Position numbers and translations under genes: made by a program | NCBI RefSeq assembly: GCF_902706605.1 | Contig: NZ_CACSLH010000006.1 | Span: forward strand, 44,430-108,429 | Source: Enterococcus sp. CSURQ0835 | GTDB taxonomy: Bacteria; Bacillota; Bacilli; Lactobacillales; Enterococcaceae | DNA: 64,000 nucleotides | Direction of reading: 5' to 3' | The notes under the pieces: model-generated | What the model saw: the letters and a program-made list of their open reading frames with translations, nothing else | Told to the model about the DNA's origin: nothing | Database searches by the model: none | Part shown: in pieces, positions 27,695 through 37,498 of the stretch | Position numbering within the stretch: the stretch's first letter is position 1 | Layout of the letters: every line of letters begins with the position of its first letter

Positions 27695-28626
27695 CAATTG
27701 CCTCCTACTTCATTACGAATGACTTTGCGCGGTTTGAGCCACGCTTTTTTTTCGGGATGGGCTTCATACAAGCTGACCAATTTTTCATGATAGAAAAAAG
27801 CTAAGAGCGATCCTTGCTCCAATTGAGCTGAAAAATCTTTTGCTGGCAGCATCTGCCCGTTTTTCACTTTTTGCCATAACGCATCATCTAGCTCGACGCG
27901 GGGAAAATCAGCAACTGCATTTTCTAACGGTTGTAAAACAGTCGCAAATTTTCCGCTAGCTACGAGATCTGCGACTTGAGTCAAAGTGACTGCTTGTCCG
28001 GCGACAAACCCACCGCTTGCCGTTCGCGTCAAATCTGACATGTGAGCCGGATAACCCAGCGCAGCACCTAAATCGACCGCTAAGGTACGCACGTAAGTCC
28101 CTTTACCGCAGACAACGCGAAACCGCCAACTTTGCGTGTTAGTTTGCGTATCGAACTTCGGTTGGCTCACGCGTTCAAACGTTTTGATCTCAGCTTTTCG
28201 TTGCGGACGTTCCACCATCTCACCGGCACGCGCGTACTCGTATAACTTGCGACCGTTGACTTTTACCGCCGAATACATCGGCGGGATCTGAGTGATCGTC
28301 CCGACGAATTTTGCCATCGCCGTATCGATCGCTTTTTCTGGTAACGCTGCGGTCACCGCAGTACGTTCCACCACGTCACCGCTTGCGTCTTCTGTCGTCG
28401 TCGCAAAGCCCAGCGTGATCTCACCTTCATAAATTTTTTGATTGTCTTGCATAAATTCGATCACTTTCGTCCCTTTACCGATACAAATCGGCAACACGCC
28501 ATCCACATCTGGATCAAGAGTCCCACCATGACCGATCTTTTTCATTTTTAAAATTTTACGTAGCTTAAAGACACAATCGTGACTAGTCAAGCCGCGTTCT
28601 TTCCATAATGGTAAAATACCATCCAT
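27694..28626 (-). CDS. truB: tRNA pseudouridine(55) synthase
   Basis: Converts U55 in the T-loop of tRNAs to pseudouridine. The 310-residue protein has KIGHGGTLDPDVDGVLPICIGKGTK (about 31-55) with the catalytic Asp in GTLDPDVDGVL, the YSAVKVNGRKLYEYAR segment and a C-terminal PUA-like domain. Its stop overlaps the ribF start. The truB-ribF pairing is conserved in Bacillota. Confidence 0.97.
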   Translation of the reverse strand: MDGILPLWKERGLTSHDCVFKLRKILKMKKIGHGGTLDPDVDGVLPICIGKGTKVIEFMQDNQKIYEGEITLGFATTTEDASGDVVERTAVTAALPEKAIDTAMAKFVGTITQIPPMYSAVKVNGRKLYEYARAGEMVERPQRKAEIKTFERVSQPKFDTQTNTQSWRFRVVCGKGTYVRTLAVDLGAALGYPAHMSDLTRTASGGFVAGQAVTLTQVADLVASGKFATVLQPLENAVADFPRVELDDALWQKVKNGQMLPAKDFSAQLEQGSLLAFFYHEKLVSLYEAHPEKKAWLKPRKVIRNEVGGN

Positions 28627-28726
28627 CTTCTGGCCTCATTTCTTGAAAATTCAACGATGCCATTATACCATAGCCGCAAAAAAAGCTGAACGGGTGGGCT
28701 TGGGATTTACGAAAGTCACGTGAAAC

Positions 28727-28761
28727 TAAAAAAATCTGCCTGACACAATGTCAGACAGATC
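28727..28761 (-). terminator. Terminator of the 110-residue membrane protein gene
   Basis: ATCTG-CTGAC pairs with GTCAG-CAGAT around a five-base loop (28735-28761). Seven T follow on the minus strand. Confidence 0.8.
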
Positions 28762-28769
28762 GATCAACA

Positions 28770-29102
28770 TTAAGAAAGACAATTTTTAGTCGGGTGCGTT
28801 TTTTTCGTGAACAATAAATAAATGACATACAGCGGACCAACTAGCGGGATGAACCATAAGACGGATTGCCATTTTTGGTACCCATTTTGGCGCAACCGCA
28901 ACGTCACCACATACAAAAAGAACAACAATACCGCTAGTTTAAGACTAAAGATAAACGGTGACCCGCTCCACGTCGGATTGTCCCAAGCCGGCCCCAAACT
29001 AACATATTTGGAAAAGCAAAACGCATATATCATTCCGGCTCCGATCAGTTCGCCTAACTCTAATTCCCGCTCAAAATGCCACCAACGACGTTTTTCATTC
29101 AT
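28770..29102 (-). CDS. Small membrane protein of unknown function
   Basis: I do not recognise the family with confidence. The 110-residue product has a charged N-terminus (NEKRRWWHFERELELGELIG), three hydrophobic segments (AGMIYAFCFSKYVSLG, FIFSLKLAVLLFFLYVVTL, SVLWFIPLVGPLYVIYLLF) and a short basic tail. The third segment with WFIPLVGP resembles DUF805-type proteins. AAGGAAGTGGAG before ATG is a fair ribosome site, and the gene has its own terminator, which supports expression. Confidence 0.7.
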   Translation of the reverse strand: MNEKRRWWHFERELELGELIGAGMIYAFCFSKYVSLGPAWDNPTWSGSPFIFSLKLAVLLFFLYVVTLRLRQNGYQKWQSVLWFIPLVGPLYVIYLLFTKKTHPTKNCLS

Positions 29103-29173
29103 GTCTCCACTTCCTTTTTAACCAAGTATAACAAGAAATCAGCAAGCTCGTTGCGCTTTATTTTTATCGGCGT

Positions 29174-29211
29174 TTAAAAAAAACAGACACGAAAATTTTC
29201 GCGTCTGTTTG
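29174..29211 (-). terminator. Terminator of the antiporter operon
   Basis: AAACAGAC-CGAA pairs with TTCG-GTCTGTTT (29181-29210), with eight T following on the minus strand. Confidence 0.87.
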
Positions 29212-29218
29212 AGTCATT

Positions 29219-31285
29219 CTATTTATTTTTGTGTTGCCGTTTTTTTCGCCAAGCATAGCGGATCGAAGGCTCAGTCGGTTGCTGCATCGCGTAAGATTCC
29301 AGCAAATTCACCCGATGCCGATATTCATTAGCTGAAAAAGTCGTGATCTGATCAGCTTCTTCGTACTCGTCAATGATCTTGCGTTCCAAATAATACCCGC
29401 GGATCAACTCTTTTGTATACAGCGGATCTTGCTGGATCAAAATCGTACCAAACAAACCGCGAGTCGAAACTTGTTCCATCAAATTTTTTCGTTCAGCGAC
29501 AAAAAAGTCGATCAACTCTTCATCATACACATCGCGCAAGTTTTCCAAACTTTCTAAAATCGCGCGGCTGTTGCGTAAAAAGACTTCATGGACCGCAGTC
29601 AAGTCGCGACTATCCACGATATCTTCCCGATTTTGTCGGCGCTGCCAATACATTTTCGGATGCAAGATGACCCGGACTAACCGCGTGCCTACGATCAACC
29701 AAAAACCTAGAAATGATAAAACTTGGCGTTTGACAGAATCTTGGAATTTCGCGATAAAGCGTGAATATAAACGATACGATTCCACATTGATCTGTCGTTT
29801 GCGGAAACTTTCGTCTAATCCATCGCGCTCGATGGAGATCATGGAAGCTTGGATCTCTTGAAATTCTTGTTGGCTACTTTCCGGCATCGTTTCATTGAAC
29901 AGCTCTTGGATTCGATTTTGATAATTGGTGATCACCGATTGCAAGGCAAGCTGTTCTTTTTCGCTCAGATCCGGATTTTTCAGATCTTCTTCTAAATTCG
30001 CGATCACCGATTGGAAGATTTCCATCAATTTCGGACTACCTGGGGGGATTACCTCACCGTCTGATAAAATCGGCAAGACGATCATCCCGATAATCAAACT
30101 CAAAAAAGTCACACAAGCGGTGATAAACAGCAGTAGTGAACGTTCTCGAAATTCGATACCGTTGATAGTGGTCGGTAAAATGAAGATCGTGGCGATACTG
30201 ACCGTTCCTTTTACACCGCCGATCGTCAAGATCAACCGTTCTTTCAATTGTTTTTTCGTTTGTGAGAAGCCTTTTCGAACGAAGAAAAAGAGACTCACAA
30301 ACACAAAACGAATCACAAATAATAGCAGCGTCAAAACGATCACGATCGTAAACATTTGCAAATTCGAATACGCGCGGCTATTCCAGATCGGAGAAAAAAC
30401 TTGTGATAATTCGATCCCTAAAAATAAAAAGACAAGCGCGTTTAGCGTAAAGCCGATCGTCTGCCACGTCGTTTCCGTTACATTGGATAAGCGTGCGTCA
30501 AACAAACTAATTTTACGAAATTTATTGGCTTGCATTACCCCAGCCACTACCGCTGCGATAATCCCAGAAAAATGAAAGACTTCTGCCAATAGATACGCTA
30601 AAAACGGTAACAATAGACCGATCAAAAAATACGCCGTAATGTCCCGAGCCGAGATTTGTTCGATCAACTTGATGACTTGGCGTTTGATGTAAGCCACTAA
30701 AAATCCGAGCGCCACTCCGCCAAGACTAGAGATCACTAGCCGACTGGATGCTTCTGCCAACGAAAATTGCCCCGTGAGTAATGTTGCGACCGCAAACTGA
30801 AACGCCGTAACACCCGACGCATCATTTAACAGTCCTTCACCTTCTAAAACATGCATCACCGAATCGGGAATCTTTAAGCGTTTAGCCAGTGAACCCACAG
30901 CTACTGCATCAGTCGGACCTAACGAGGCCCCAAAAGCCAGACACGCAGCTAGCGGGATCGTCGGCATAAAGGCGTGCAAAGCAAAACCCATACCCACTAA
31001 AGTTAAGATGACCCCAACAAAAGCTAAAAATAAAATCATCCCAAAATGTTGTAAGATTGCTGGGATATCGGCCGTCTCACCTTCGCGAAAAAGTAGCGGC
31101 GCGATAATCATCACCAAAAAAATCTCTGGTTCAAAGGTGATCGAACTGCCCACATGGGTCAAGCCTAATAAGATCCCCAAAATGATCTGGATCATAAAAA
31201 TCGGGACCGCCGGCAATGCTTTGGCTAAGATGTTCGACAAGGTGATCACTACGGCCAAAATGACGATGATCTCAATTAAATCCAT
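29219..31285 (-). CDS. Na+/H+ antiporter, CPA1 family (NhaP/NHE type)
   Basis: Membrane cation/proton exchanger for pH and sodium homeostasis. The 688-residue protein has about 12 hydrophobic segments in residues 1-410, including FGASLGPTDAVAVGSLAKRL (near 108) and EGEGLLNDASGVTAFQFA (near 147), where the Asp residues of the transport site lie. A 270-residue cytosolic tail follows, rich in charged helices, and could be regulatory. Ion preference cannot be read from sequence. A small charged protein gene ends 4 bp upstream. Confidence 0.9.
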   Translation of the reverse strand: MDLIEIIVILAVVITLSNILAKALPAVPIFMIQIILGILLGLTHVGSSITFEPEIFLVMIIAPLLFREGETADIPAILQHFGMILFLAFVGVILTLVGMGFALHAFMPTIPLAACLAFGASLGPTDAVAVGSLAKRLKIPDSVMHVLEGEGLLNDASGVTAFQFAVATLLTGQFSLAEASSRLVISSLGGVALGFLVAYIKRQVIKLIEQISARDITAYFLIGLLLPFLAYLLAEVFHFSGIIAAVVAGVMQANKFRKISLFDARLSNVTETTWQTIGFTLNALVFLFLGIELSQVFSPIWNSRAYSNLQMFTIVIVLTLLLFVIRFVFVSLFFFVRKGFSQTKKQLKERLILTIGGVKGTVSIATIFILPTTINGIEFRERSLLLFITACVTFLSLIIGMIVLPILSDGEVIPPGSPKLMEIFQSVIANLEEDLKNPDLSEKEQLALQSVITNYQNRIQELFNETMPESSQQEFQEIQASMISIERDGLDESFRKRQINVESYRLYSRFIAKFQDSVKRQVLSFLGFWLIVGTRLVRVILHPKMYWQRRQNREDIVDSRDLTAVHEVFLRNSRAILESLENLRDVYDEELIDFFVAERKNLMEQVSTRGLFGTILIQQDPLYTKELIRGYYLERKIIDEYEEADQITTFSANEYRHRVNLLESYAMQQPTEPSIRYAWRKKRQHKNK

Positions 31286-31289
31286 CGCC

Positions 31290-31580
31290 TCACCTCCTGA
31301 TTTTTGTTTGTTTGTACTTCATGATCAACTTCAAAAAGTCACGCTTTTTGTTGATGATCTTCTCTTCAAGTTCTGCTAAATCTTTTTGGTCATCATCTAA
31401 TGACAATTGCGCCCGTTTGGTTTCCATCCGCAGCAGTTCATGTTTGATCCGCTCGGTCCGATGGAAGAGCAGTAAATTGCTTTTTTTCATACAGCGCCGC
31501 AATTCTTTTCGTTCCTCTGGCGTCAAATTTCCATATTCTTCATGCAATTGACGCATTCGTTCTTCAAATTGGGTCGTCAT
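31290..31580 (-). CDS. Small charged, helical protein upstream of the antiporter gene
   Basis: No family recognised. From MTTQFEERM the protein has 96 residues, mostly Glu, Lys, Arg, Leu and Gln, and looks like one or two long amphipathic helices capable of coiled coil (RQLHEEYGNLTPEERKELRR, DQKDLAELEEKIINKKRD). No membrane segment is present in this form; a longer form starting at 31667 would add a hydrophobic N-terminus but has no better start. GGGGGA lies before the chosen ATG. The 4-bp gap to the antiporter gene indicates one operon, so it may modulate the antiporter tail. Confidence 0.65.
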   Translation of the reverse strand: MTTQFEERMRQLHEEYGNLTPEERKELRRCMKKSNLLLFHRTERIKHELLRMETKRAQLSLDDDQKDLAELEEKIINKKRDFLKLIMKYKQTKIRR

Positions 31581-31712
31581 TTCCCCCAGCTCCCCCTTAT
31601 TACGCAAAAATTTCAAAAACAATGTCCACTTTAACAGGCTTAGCAGTAGATTGCAAAAGGTATTCACAAAAACTTAATGATTCCCTTTACTTATTATAGT
31701 AGAAAAACAAAT

Positions 31713-31770
31713 CAAAAAAAAGCGAGCCCAAATCAGTTGTCCAACACAACGTCAAATCGAGCTCACTTTT
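31713..31770 (-). terminator. Terminator of the nusA-infB-rbfA operon
   Basis: AGCGAGC, ATCAGTTGT and their partners ACAACGTCAAAT and GAGCTC form a long imperfect hairpin (31721-31767). Eight T follow on the minus strand. It is about 20 bp past rbfA. Confidence 0.7.
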
Positions 31771-31791
31771 CCGACTTTCCTTTTTAAAAAG

Positions 31792-32139
31792 CTAGTCTTT
31801 GTTTAGATCGCGGATCATCTGATCGATTTTTGAACCGTACTCTACGGATTCATCCAATTCGAAAAATATCTCCGGCGTCTTGTAGATGGATAGCGCATGA
31901 CCTAGCTCACGTCGGATCAGACCTTTTGCTTTTTCCAATCCGTGTTGCGCTTTTTCTTTATCGGATGCTTTGTCTGACAACAAACTGTAAAAAATCGTGG
32001 CTTGTTGCAAATCACCTGTCACATGGACATCGGTGATATTGACATCTTGCACCCGCGGATCACGCACTTTTTTCCGTAAAATATCGTTGACCTCTTTTAA
32101 AATCTCCTGCGCCACGCGCCGATCACGATAATTAGGCAA
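31792..32139 (-). CDS. rbfA: 30S ribosome-binding factor A
   Basis: Assists late maturation of the 30S subunit and 16S rRNA 5' end. The protein (115 residues) starts with TTG in [25 protein letters not shown], with GGAGG eight bases upstream. A longer in-frame form from 32214 would add 25 residues unlike any RbfA. The KH-type core with [13 protein letters not shown] and [14 protein letters not shown] is complete. It is separated from infB by 176 bp that hold several hairpins. Confidence 0.92.
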   Translation of the reverse strand: MPNYRDRRVAQEILKEVNDILRKKVRDPRVQDVNITDVHVTGDLQQATIFYSLLSDKASDKEKAQHGLEKAKGLIRRELGHALSIYKTPEIFFELDESVEYGSKIDQMIRDLNKD

Positions 32140-32315
32140 ATCGATCGCCTCCTTCTTCGTATTAAGGTAAGAAGTTTTTGTAAAACTTCTCTCGATTCTC
32201 AGGCCGTATACCATTCCACTATTTAAATTCTTAAGTGGAACTGGCAGCCTTCTTTGTATTCACAGAGAAGCGGAAGTCGTTTCAGCTCGTGAAGCGACGA
32301 CTAGGCTCCCCTGCG
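32140..32315 (-). other. infB-rbfA intercistronic region with three stem-loops
   Basis: AGAAGTTTT/AAAACTTCT (32170-32190) is a perfect 9-bp hairpin near the rbfA start. TTCCACT (32214-32220) pairs with AGTGGAA (32234-32240). AGTCGT plus TTCA (32275-32284) pairs with TGAA plus ACGACT (32290-32302). The right end, GCTCCCCTGCGTTACGCTTT, somewhat resembles the TGTCTAGCT-type repeats. Confidence 0.55.
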
Positions 32316-34958
32316 TTACGCTTTTTTGATTTCTTCCATGATGAATGCTTCGATGCTGTCATCGACTTTAAGGTCATTGAAGTTTTCGATCATGGCGCCA
32401 CATTCATAGCCCATCTTGACTTCTTTGACATCATCTTTGAACCGTTTCAAGCTGGCAAGTTTGCCTTCATAAATGACGATGCCATCCCGGATCACCCGCA
32501 CGCCGCTATCTCGATGGATCGAACCTTCTGTCACATAGCAACCTGCGATAGTGCCGACCTTAGAAACTTTATACGTTTCACGAACCACCATTTGACCGGT
32601 GATTTTTTCTTCGTATTCAGGATCGAGCATCCCTTTCATCGCCGTTTCAATTTCTTCGATCGCTTTGTAGATGATCCGATGCAAACGAATATCAACTTCT
32701 TCTGATTCTGCTTGTTGACGCGCTTGCGGTGTTGGCCGGACGTTAAACCCAATGATGATCGCGTTACTTGCCGCAGCTAGTGTCACGTCGCTTTCATTGA
32801 TGGCCCCAACAGCAGAATGGACGATGTTCACGCGAACGCCTTCTACATCGATTTTTTGTAACGATGCAGCTAAAGCTTCGGCTGAACCTTGCACATCGGC
32901 TTTGATGATGACATTGACTTCTTTCAATTCGCCTTCTTTAAGCGATTCGAATAAGTTGTCTAATGTCACGCGTGTCGTCACATTGCGGTGTTCTTGCAAC
33001 GCACGTTTTGCCCGTTCTTCACCGGCTGCCCGGGCTGTTTTTTCATCTTCAAAGACGGCAAAATGATCGCCGGCTTGTGGCACTTCATTCAATCCAGTGA
33101 TTTCCACTGGTGTGGCTGGACCGGCTGCTTTTTCACGGCGGCCGATGTCATTGGTCATGACCCGAACACGACCGTACGCATTTCCGACGACGATTGGATC
33201 GCCGACTTTCAACGTTCCTTGTTGGACCAATAACGTTGAAACGGGACCTTTCCCTTTATCCAAACGTGCTTCGATGACCGTTCCGATCGCCCGCGCCGTT
33301 GGATCAGCTTTCAAATCTTCCACTTCGGCAACTAACAGGATCATTTCCAATAGTTCTTCGATATTTTGATTGAACTTCGCTGAGATCTCCACAAAGATCG
33401 TATCGCCACCCCAAGCTTCAGGGATCAATTCGTATTCACTCAACTCTTGCATCACGTGTTCAGGATTAGCGCCTGGTTTATCGATCTTGTTGACCGCGAC
33501 GATAATCGGAACACCGGCAGCTTTTGCGTGGTTGATGGCTTCGACTGTTTGCGGCATCACACCGTCATCGGCTGCAACGACTAAAATCGTAATATCCGTG
33601 ATCGAAGCGCCCCGTGCCCGCATGCTCGTGAAGGCCGCGTGCCCTGGTGTATCTAAGAAAGTAATCGGTTTGCCGTTGATATCGATTTGGTAAGCCCCGA
33701 TATGCTGCGTGATCCCGCCAGCTTCACCACTAGTTACCCGTGAATGCCGTAACGTATCAAGTAACGTTGTTTTCCCGTGATCGACGTGACCCATGATAGT
33801 AACAACTGGTGGCCGTGGGACTAATTTTTCTTCGTTGACTTCATCTGGTTCAAAGAAGCGATCAATATCGGCAATATCGATTTGAACTTTTTCTTCGGCT
33901 TCCATACCATAATCAGTCGCTAGTAATTCGATCGTTTCTTTATCTAGTGGTTGGTTTTGGTTGACCATCACACCCATCATAAAGAGTTTTTTGATGATCT
34001 CAGCTGGCTCGCGGTGGATCTTTTTAGCGATCTCCGCAACGTTCATGCCTTCTGTGTATTCCAATACATCTGGTAATTCCCGGAATTTACGTGGTGGCAC
34101 AGCTGGTTTATTACTTGTTTGTTGTTTGCCGCGTTTGCCTTTTTTGTTGAATTTATTTCGACGGTTTCCACCAAAATTATTGCGATTTTGGTTGCCATAA
34201 TTATTTTTCTTGTTGCGGTTTTGGCTTTGGTTTGAACCGCCTTGGCCTTGCGTACTACCGCTCGTTTGACGATTGCCTTGCGTATTGCTTTGGCTGCCTT
34301 GACGATTTTGGTTTTGGTTCGAACTCGTATTGGTGCGATTGCTCGTTTGATTACTGCGTTGACCTTGGCTTTGCGTAGTTGAACGTTGACCGCCTTGGCT
34401 AGCATTTTGAGTGCGTTGGCCACCTTGAGTGCCTTGGTTAGAGCGTTGGCCACTCGTTTGATTGTTCCGCGTTTGGTTCGTGCGGTTAGTGTTGGAACCA
34501 CTTTGAGCGTTCCGGTTTTGATTGGATTGGTTGCCTTGGCTGTTGCGGTTTTGGCCATTGCCTTGGTTGTTCCGGTTTTGGTTCGTATTTTGAGAACCCT
34601 GGCTGTTACTTTGATTGTTGCGGTTACCTTGTGCATTCCCGCGATTTTGGTTGGTTGGTTTAGTTGTATTTTCTTTTTTCAAATTAGTTTGATTTCCTTT
34701 TCTGTTTTGGAAATTAGGGTTGTTCTTTGAACTTTTTCCATGGATTTTTGGTTTCGTTTCGTGCTGGTTAGCTGATGGGTTTGCGGGTGCTTTGGCTTGC
34801 GAAGAAGGAAAAGCCTGTTTTAATTTTGATTCGTCAGCCGTCGACAATGCGCCCATATGGTTTTTGACATCGATCCCCATTGATTGTGCTTTTTCGACAA
34901 CTTCCTTACTCGATTGATTGATTTCTTTCGCAAATTCGTATACTCGTTTTTTTCCCAT
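32316..34958 (-). CDS. infB: Translation initiation factor IF-2
   Basis: GTPase that brings initiator tRNA to the 30S subunit and promotes subunit joining. The 880-residue protein has an IF2_N motif at the very start ([22 protein letters not shown]), a low-complexity Asn/Gln/Arg/Gly-rich tract (about 65-285), a second IF2_N motif (about 300-350) and the G domain with GHVDHGKTT (near 391), DTPGHAAF and NKID. These are followed by the beta-barrel domains and the C-terminal domain. The long Asn/Gln tract is unusual in composition. It follows ylxQ in the nusA operon. Confidence 0.97.
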   Translation of the reverse strand: MGKKRVYEFAKEINQSSKEVVEKAQSMGIDVKNHMGALSTADESKLKQAFPSSQAKAPANPSANQHETKPKIHGKSSKNNPNFQNRKGNQTNLKKENTTKPTNQNRGNAQGNRNNQSNSQGSQNTNQNRNNQGNGQNRNSQGNQSNQNRNAQSGSNTNRTNQTRNNQTSGQRSNQGTQGGQRTQNASQGGQRSTTQSQGQRSNQTSNRTNTSSNQNQNRQGSQSNTQGNRQTSGSTQGQGGSNQSQNRNKKNNYGNQNRNNFGGNRRNKFNKKGKRGKQQTSNKPAVPPRKFRELPDVLEYTEGMNVAEIAKKIHREPAEIIKKLFMMGVMVNQNQPLDKETIELLATDYGMEAEEKVQIDIADIDRFFEPDEVNEEKLVPRPPVVTIMGHVDHGKTTLLDTLRHSRVTSGEAGGITQHIGAYQIDINGKPITFLDTPGHAAFTSMRARGASITDITILVVAADDGVMPQTVEAINHAKAAGVPIIVAVNKIDKPGANPEHVMQELSEYELIPEAWGGDTIFVEISAKFNQNIEELLEMILLVAEVEDLKADPTARAIGTVIEARLDKGKGPVSTLLVQQGTLKVGDPIVVGNAYGRVRVMTNDIGRREKAAGPATPVEITGLNEVPQAGDHFAVFEDEKTARAAGEERAKRALQEHRNVTTRVTLDNLFESLKEGELKEVNVIIKADVQGSAEALAASLQKIDVEGVRVNIVHSAVGAINESDVTLAAASNAIIIGFNVRPTPQARQQAESEEVDIRLHRIIYKAIEEIETAMKGMLDPEYEEKITGQMVVRETYKVSKVGTIAGCYVTEGSIHRDSGVRVIRDGIVIYEGKLASLKRFKDDVKEVKMGYECGAMIENFNDLKVDDSIEAFIMEEIKKA

Positions 34959-34970
34959 GCAATCACCTTC

Positions 34971-35273
34971 CTAACCTGTTATTAACGTCCTCAATTTTTT
35001 CGCGAAACCGGCATCTGTCACCCCGATGACTTTGCGCGGTTTACCGATCGCACCTGACAATTCGCTTTGCGTGAATCCGGCGTGATAAGGCGTTTGATAA
35101 AATGTACTTTTATCAGCTAATTTTTTTTTCGTGTTCTCACTGGCATCTGAAGCCACAAGCGTCAAATAAACGCGGCCGCGGCGGATCTCATTGACCGTCA
35201 GCTCTTCACCGGTGATCAACTTACCTGCCCGCATGGCTAGCCCTAATAAATTCAAGGCTTTTTGCTTATTCAT
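34971..35273 (-). CDS. L7Ae-like ribosomal protein YlxQ
   Basis: RNA-binding protein of the L7Ae/L30e/S12e family, of unsettled function, typical of the Gram-positive nusA-infB operon. The 100-residue protein opens MNKQKALNLLGLAMRAGKLITGEE, the family signature. ATG at 35273 lies inside the end of ylxR, an 8-bp overlap. Kink-turn RNA binding is known for the family. Confidence 0.93.
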   Translation of the reverse strand: MNKQKALNLLGLAMRAGKLITGEELTVNEIRRGRVYLTLVASDASENTKKKLADKSTFYQTPYHAGFTQSELSGAIGKPRKVIGVTDAGFAKKLRTLITG

Positions 35274-35562
35274 TTTCGAAAAGCTCTTTTCTCGCTTTTT
35301 GATGGCTGACATAGTCAAACAATTCTTGGTAAAATTCATCGCTCAACTTCGTTTCTAACACGCGATCTAAAACATGTTTTTCCCAAGCTTGTTTGACTTC
35401 TGCAGGCTCTAATGCGACATACGCGCCTCGACCGGGCTTTTTACCCGTTGGATCGATAGAGACTTCGCCTTCTTTGGACTTGGCGATCCGAACCAATTCT
35501 TTTTTTGGTTTCAACTCGCCGGAAACGACCGACTTACGTAAAGGGATCTTTCTTTTTTTCAT
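35266..35562 (-). CDS. rnpM: RNase P modulator RnpM (YlxR)
   Basis: Small RNA-binding protein of the nusA operon; the family was linked to RNase P, hence RnpM. The 98-residue protein has PLRKSVVSGELKPKKELVRIAK and a GRGAYV motif (about residues 44-49), the defining segment of YlxR. It is preceded by AGGAGG and overlaps ylxQ. Function here is by family only. Confidence 0.93.
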   Translation of the reverse strand: MKKRKIPLRKSVVSGELKPKKELVRIAKSKEGEVSIDPTGKKPGRGAYVALEPAEVKQAWEKHVLDRVLETKLSDEFYQELFDYVSHQKARKELFENE

Positions 35563-35579
35563 CGTGTTCCTCCTACGTA

Positions 35580-36854
35580 TTAGTTTTCTTCCTGCTCGGT
35601 GTTATCTAGTGCAACATTTTCGATATCGTCTTCGGTCATGTCTGGTGTGACCGTTTCATCATCAGCCGGTGCAGGTGCTTCAACTGGTGCTGTTTCAGTT
35701 GATTCATTGGCTTCAGTCGCTTCACTTTCAGCCGCTGTTTCACTGGCATTTGGTTGTTCTTCTGCTAAACCAGCCGGTGATTCATCAAAATCGCCGTCGT
35801 CATAGTTTTCGTAAAATTCAGCCATGTCTGATTCCGCTTTGATATCGATCTTATGCGCGGTTAGTTTTGCCGCCAAACGTGCATTTTGTCCTCGTTTACC
35901 GATCGCAAGTGATAATTGATAATCAGGTACGACGACCGTGCAGACTTTTGGATTGTTCGTGTCGAAAATGACATCTTCCACTTGAGCTGGATTCAACGCA
36001 TTGGCGATGAACACAGCTGGGTCTTCATTCCATTCCACGATATCCATGTTTTCGCCTTTCAATTCGTTGACGATCGCTTGGACTCGTTGCCCTTTTGGTC
36101 CGACACAAGTCCCAACTGGATCGATGTTCGGATCATGCGAGCGCACCGCAACTTTCGCTCGGTCGCCAGCTTCTCTGGCAATGCTCATGATCTCCACGAT
36201 TCCATCATATACTTCTGGGACTTCTTGTTCAAATAAACGCTTCAATAGATCTGGATGACTGCGGCTGACAAAGACTTGCGGACCTTTAGAAGTATTTTCA
36301 ACTCGTGACACATAGACTTTGATCCGATCATGCGGTTGGTAGCGTTCATTCGGAATCTGATCTTGTTTTGATAAAACCGCTTCGATCTTACCTAAGTTCA
36401 CGTAGATATAGCGATTATCTTGCCGCTCTACGACACCTTGCATGATATCATTTTCATACGCGCTGTATTCATTATAAATGATCGTTCGTTCTGCTTCTCG
36501 CACCCGTTGCAAGATCACTTGCTTCGCCGTTTGCGCTGCGATCCGACCGAAATCTTTTGGTGTGACTTCAAATCGGATCGTATCACCGATCTCATAAGCT
36601 GGGTTGATCTTCAACGCTTCTTTTAATGAAACTTCTAATTGCGAGTCCATCACTTCTTCGGTCACTTCTTTGACCGCATAAACGTGGATATCGCCTTTTT
36701 TCTCATTGAATTCGACTTCCACATTTTGTGATTGACCATAGTGCCGTTTATATGCGGAGACTAAGGCTGCTTCTAACGCTTCGATCACAACTTCTTTTGA
36801 GATCCCTTTTTCAGCTTCTAAAGCGTCTAAAGCATTTAGCATTTCTTTACTCAT
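35580..36854 (-). CDS. nusA: Transcription termination/antitermination factor NusA
   Basis: RNA polymerase-associated factor for pausing, termination and antitermination. The 424-residue protein has the N-terminal polymerase-binding domain (MLNALDALEAEKGISKEVVIEALE), an S1 domain (about 135-200), two KH domains (DPVGTCVGPKGQRVQAIVNEL, SLAIGKRGQNARLAAKLT) and an acidic Glu/Asp/Thr-rich tail of about 80 residues. The tail makes it about 50 residues longer than Bacillus NusA. It lies between rimP and ylxR with short gaps. Confidence 0.97.
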   Translation of the reverse strand: MSKEMLNALDALEAEKGISKEVVIEALEAALVSAYKRHYGQSQNVEVEFNEKKGDIHVYAVKEVTEEVMDSQLEVSLKEALKINPAYEIGDTIRFEVTPKDFGRIAAQTAKQVILQRVREAERTIIYNEYSAYENDIMQGVVERQDNRYIYVNLGKIEAVLSKQDQIPNERYQPHDRIKVYVSRVENTSKGPQVFVSRSHPDLLKRLFEQEVPEVYDGIVEIMSIAREAGDRAKVAVRSHDPNIDPVGTCVGPKGQRVQAIVNELKGENMDIVEWNEDPAVFIANALNPAQVEDVIFDTNNPKVCTVVVPDYQLSLAIGKRGQNARLAAKLTAHKIDIKAESDMAEFYENYDDGDFDESPAGLAEEQPNASETAAESEATEANESTETAPVEAPAPADDETVTPDMTEDDIENVALDNTEQEEN

Positions 36855-36865
36855 TGTTTTTCCTC

Positions 36866-37339
36866 CTAAAACTCAATCGCCAAGCGCGCTTTTGCGATGT
36901 TAGATCGCGCAAACGTGATGTCTTTTGTTCTCGTTTTGATCTTCACGGTCAACGTCAGTTCCGTGTCGCTCAGCTCTTTTAAAAAGCCTTCATATTGTTT
37001 TTGGCCGTCGACATTTTGATACAACGAGACATGGATATATTGTCCCAGCGCATTTTGATAGTCTTGTTCTTTTTTCAGCGGCCGTTCAGCACCGGGAGAA
37101 GAGACTTCAAGAAAATAGGCTTGGGGAATCGGATCAGGCTCCATTTGATCAAGTTTTTCACTCAATTTCTCACTGACAAAAGCACATTCTTCAATGTCGA
37201 TCCCGCCTTCTTTATCGATAAAAACGCGTAAAAACCAACTCTTGCCTTCTTTCACAAACTCTACTTCCACCAATTCAAACTGTTGCGCGTCTAAAATCGG
37301 TGTCACCAGTTCTGTCACTGTTTCAACTACACTGCTCAA
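36866..37339 (-). CDS. rimP: Ribosome maturation factor RimP
   Basis: Assembly factor of the 30S subunit, first gene of the nusA operon. The 157-residue protein has the N-terminal alpha/beta domain ([27 protein letters not shown], then [14 protein letters not shown] near 78) and a C-terminal SH3-like barrel. The start codon is TTG with GGAGG eight bases upstream. It is separated from the polC gene by a terminator. Confidence 0.95.
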   Translation of the reverse strand: MSSVVETVTELVTPILDAQQFELVEVEFVKEGKSWFLRVFIDKEGGIDIEECAFVSEKLSEKLDQMEPDPIPQAYFLEVSSPGAERPLKKEQDYQNALGQYIHVSLYQNVDGQKQYEGFLKELSDTELTLTVKIKTRTKDITFARSNIAKARLAIEF

Positions 37340-37381
37340 ACACTCGGCCTCCCTTTAACTGTTTCAGCGATTTTTGCCATT

Positions 37382-37413
37382 AAAAAGAGTGAGCGAAAAT
37401 TCCGCTCACTCAC
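37382..37413 (-). terminator. Terminator of polC
   Basis: GAGTGAGCG (37387-37395) pairs with CGCTCACTC (37403-37411), and five T follow on the minus strand. It divides polC from the rimP operon. Confidence 0.85.
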
Positions 37414-37498
37414 CTTCACTGTCTGATTACACTAGCTACTCTAACACATTTTACGTAAAACTTCAACTCACACAACTAAAAGCCGGCGTTCTTCTGTT

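Noticed and set aside
29925..30575. 216-codon open frame opposite the antiporter gene
   Set aside because: A shadow of the membrane protein frame with basic, low-complexity composition; no start signal.
34043..34636. 197-codon frame on the same strand as infB in another frame
   Set aside because: It arises from the low-complexity Asn/Gln codons of infB and has a repetitive Lys/Thr/Ala product.
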